Assembly: GCA_016293365.1 (NCBI GenBank) | Contig: JAEDEK010000108.1 | Location: 1-6,389, forward strand | DNA from: Bulleidia sp. | GTDB taxonomy: Bacteria; Bacillota_I; Bacilli_A; Erysipelotrichales; Erysipelotrichaceae | Length of the DNA: 6,389 bases | Direction of reading: 5' to 3' | Shown here: piece after piece, positions 5,380-6,389 of the stretch | Layout: each line of letters opens with the position of its first letter | Numbering within the stretch: the first letter of the stretch is position 1 | The notes under the pieces: model-generated | What the model was told of the DNA's origin: nothing | What the model saw: the letters and a program-made list of their open reading frames with translations, nothing else | The model's database searches: none | Made by a program: the position numbers and the translations under genes

Positions 5380-6389
5380 ATGAAAGACAAAATCTTCGGA
5401 GTTTTACAAAGAGTCGGCCGCAGCTTCATGCTTCCGATCGCCATCCTGCCAGTCGCAGGTCTGTTTCTTGGAATTGGTGGTTCCTTCACCAATACAACAA
5501 TGCTGGAATCCTATAACCTTCTTGGTGTCATGGGTCCTGGTACTGTTTTCTACACACTGTTCTATGTCATGAGCAAAGCCGGCGATATCGTATTTGCCAA
5601 TCTGCCTGTCATCTTTGCGATGGGCGTCGCAATCGGTATGGCCAAGAAGGAAAAGGAAGTTGCAGCTCTTGCATCTGTTGTTGCCTTCTTCATCATGCAC
5701 GTATCCATTTCCGCAATGCTCGACATTACAGGTGCCATCAACACACTGCATGATGGTTCCGTCACTTCCGTACTCGGTATCCAGTCCCTGCAGATGGGTG
5801 TCTTCGGTGGTATCATCGTAGGTCTTGGCGTTGCCGCATTACACAATAAGTACTATCGCATTGAACTGCCACAGGTACTGTCCTTCTTCGGCGGTACAAG
5901 ATTTGTTCCGATTGTTTCTGCAGTCGTATATCTGTTTGTCGGTATTCTGATGTTCTTCATCTGGCCGACAATTCAGAATGGTATCTACGCTGTCGGTGGA
6001 CTTGTCCGTAACTCCGGTTACTTCGGAACATTCCTGTATGGTTTGATGGAAAGAGCATTGATTCCTTTCGGTCTGCACCATGTATTCTACATTCCATTCT
6101 GGCAGACTGGTGTTGGTGGAACAATGACTGTAGCCGGCCAGGTTGTTGAAGGTGCACAGAACATCTTCTTTGCTCAGCTTGCTGATCCATCCACAACAGA
6201 ATTCGCCGTTGCCGCAACACGTTTCATGTCCGGTAAGTTCCCGTTAATGATCTTCGGTCTTCCAGGAGCCGCTCTTGCCATGTATATGTGTGCAAAGCCC
6301 AACAAAAAGCAGGTTGCCGGTGGTCTTCTGATCTCTGCAGCTCTGACTTCCATGCTGACAGGTATTACTGAACCAATTGAATTCACATT
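5380..6389 (+). CDS. ptsG: PTS glucose-family permease, EIIC part (runs off the window)
   Basis: Membrane sugar-translocating domain of the glucose/N-acetylglucosamine PTS family, which imports sugar as its 6-phosphate. The 336 visible residues stay open to the window end. Visible marks: RSFMLPIAILPVAGLFLGIG (14-33) opening the first membrane helix; KAGDIVFANLPVIFAMGVAIGMA (66-88); SFFGGTRFVPI (168-178); ERALIPFGLHHVFYIPFWQT (224-243); and the conserved substrate-site motif GITEPIEF (328-335) with its two Glu. Several further hydrophobic segments are clear (95-113, 138-154, 177-195, 287-304). The EIIB and any EIIA domains would lie beyond the window. ATG 5380 follows AGGAGG (5369-5374) at 5 bases. 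Glucose rather than GlcNAc is favoured because the leader RAT is GlcT-like; the EIIC sequence alone does not settle it. Confidence 0.93.
   Translation, partial: MKDKIFGVLQRVGRSFMLPIAILPVAGLFLGIGGSFTNTTMLESYNLLGVMGPGTVFYTLFYVMSKAGDIVFANLPVIFAMGVAIGMAKKEKEVAALASVVAFFIMHVSISAMLDITGAINTLHDGSVTSVLGIQSLQMGVFGGIIVGLGVAALHNKYYRIELPQVLSFFGGTRFVPIVSAVVYLFVGILMFFIWPTIQNGIYAVGGLVRNSGYFGTFLYGLMERALIPFGLHHVFYIPFWQTGVGGTMTVAGQVVEGAQNIFFAQLADPSTTEFAVAATRFMSGKFPLMIFGLPGAALAMYMCAKPNKKQVAGGLLISAALTSMLTGITEPIEFT

Noticed and set aside
5289..6386. Several minus-strand open frames opposite the PTS permease gene
   Set aside because: The plus strand carries a clear EIIC with family motifs throughout, so the opposite frames are by-products of its codon composition.

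Overview
The window reads as ordinary chromosome of a low-to-moderate GC Gram-positive bacterium (Bacillota). The evidence is AGGAGG-type ribosome binding sites, sigma-A-like promoters, U-tailed intrinsic terminators, a type III glutamine synthetase, a Bacillus-type short glucose-6-phosphate isomerase, a GSP13/CvfD-like S1 protein, and a GlcT-type antiterminator RNA ahead of a glucose-type PTS gene. An Erysipelotrichia-like gut firmicute is a reasonable guess, but the sequence alone does not fix the family. I see no mobile element, CRISPR array, tRNA or rRNA.

Layout: On the minus strand, a small S1-domain RNA-binding protein (1340-1711) and pgi (54-1343) form a two-gene operon with a 4-base ATGA overlap, ended by an intrinsic terminator at 2-40. 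Divergent from it, a stand-alone NifU C-terminal-domain protein (1861-2175) has its own promoter and a compact terminator that begins inside its stop codon. The 149-base divergent intergenic region holds two inverted repeats that share the half-site TTTGA/TCAAA. Next on the plus strand are glnN (type III glutamine synthetase, 2333-4426), with a T-tract-rich upstream region and a strong terminator, and then a compact alpha/beta hydrolase (4527-5192). Last comes a glucose-family PTS permease gene (5380 to beyond the window end), of which only the membrane EIIC part is present.

How the genes relate: The best regulatory story is the 187-base leader between the hydrolase and the PTS gene. It has a TTGACA promoter with an extended -10, a cre-like box over the -35/spacer, a GlcT-type RAT hairpin, and a terminator whose rising arm shares AGGCAT with the RAT. 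This is the classic arrangement by which glucose uptake induces its own transporter. Glucose imported as glucose 6-phosphate would be used by Pgi, so both ends of the window serve the entry of glucose into glycolysis. glnN handles ammonium assimilation and the NifU-like protein Fe-S cluster delivery. No new multi-gene system is visible; the items most worth a second look are regulatory DNA and RNA structures.
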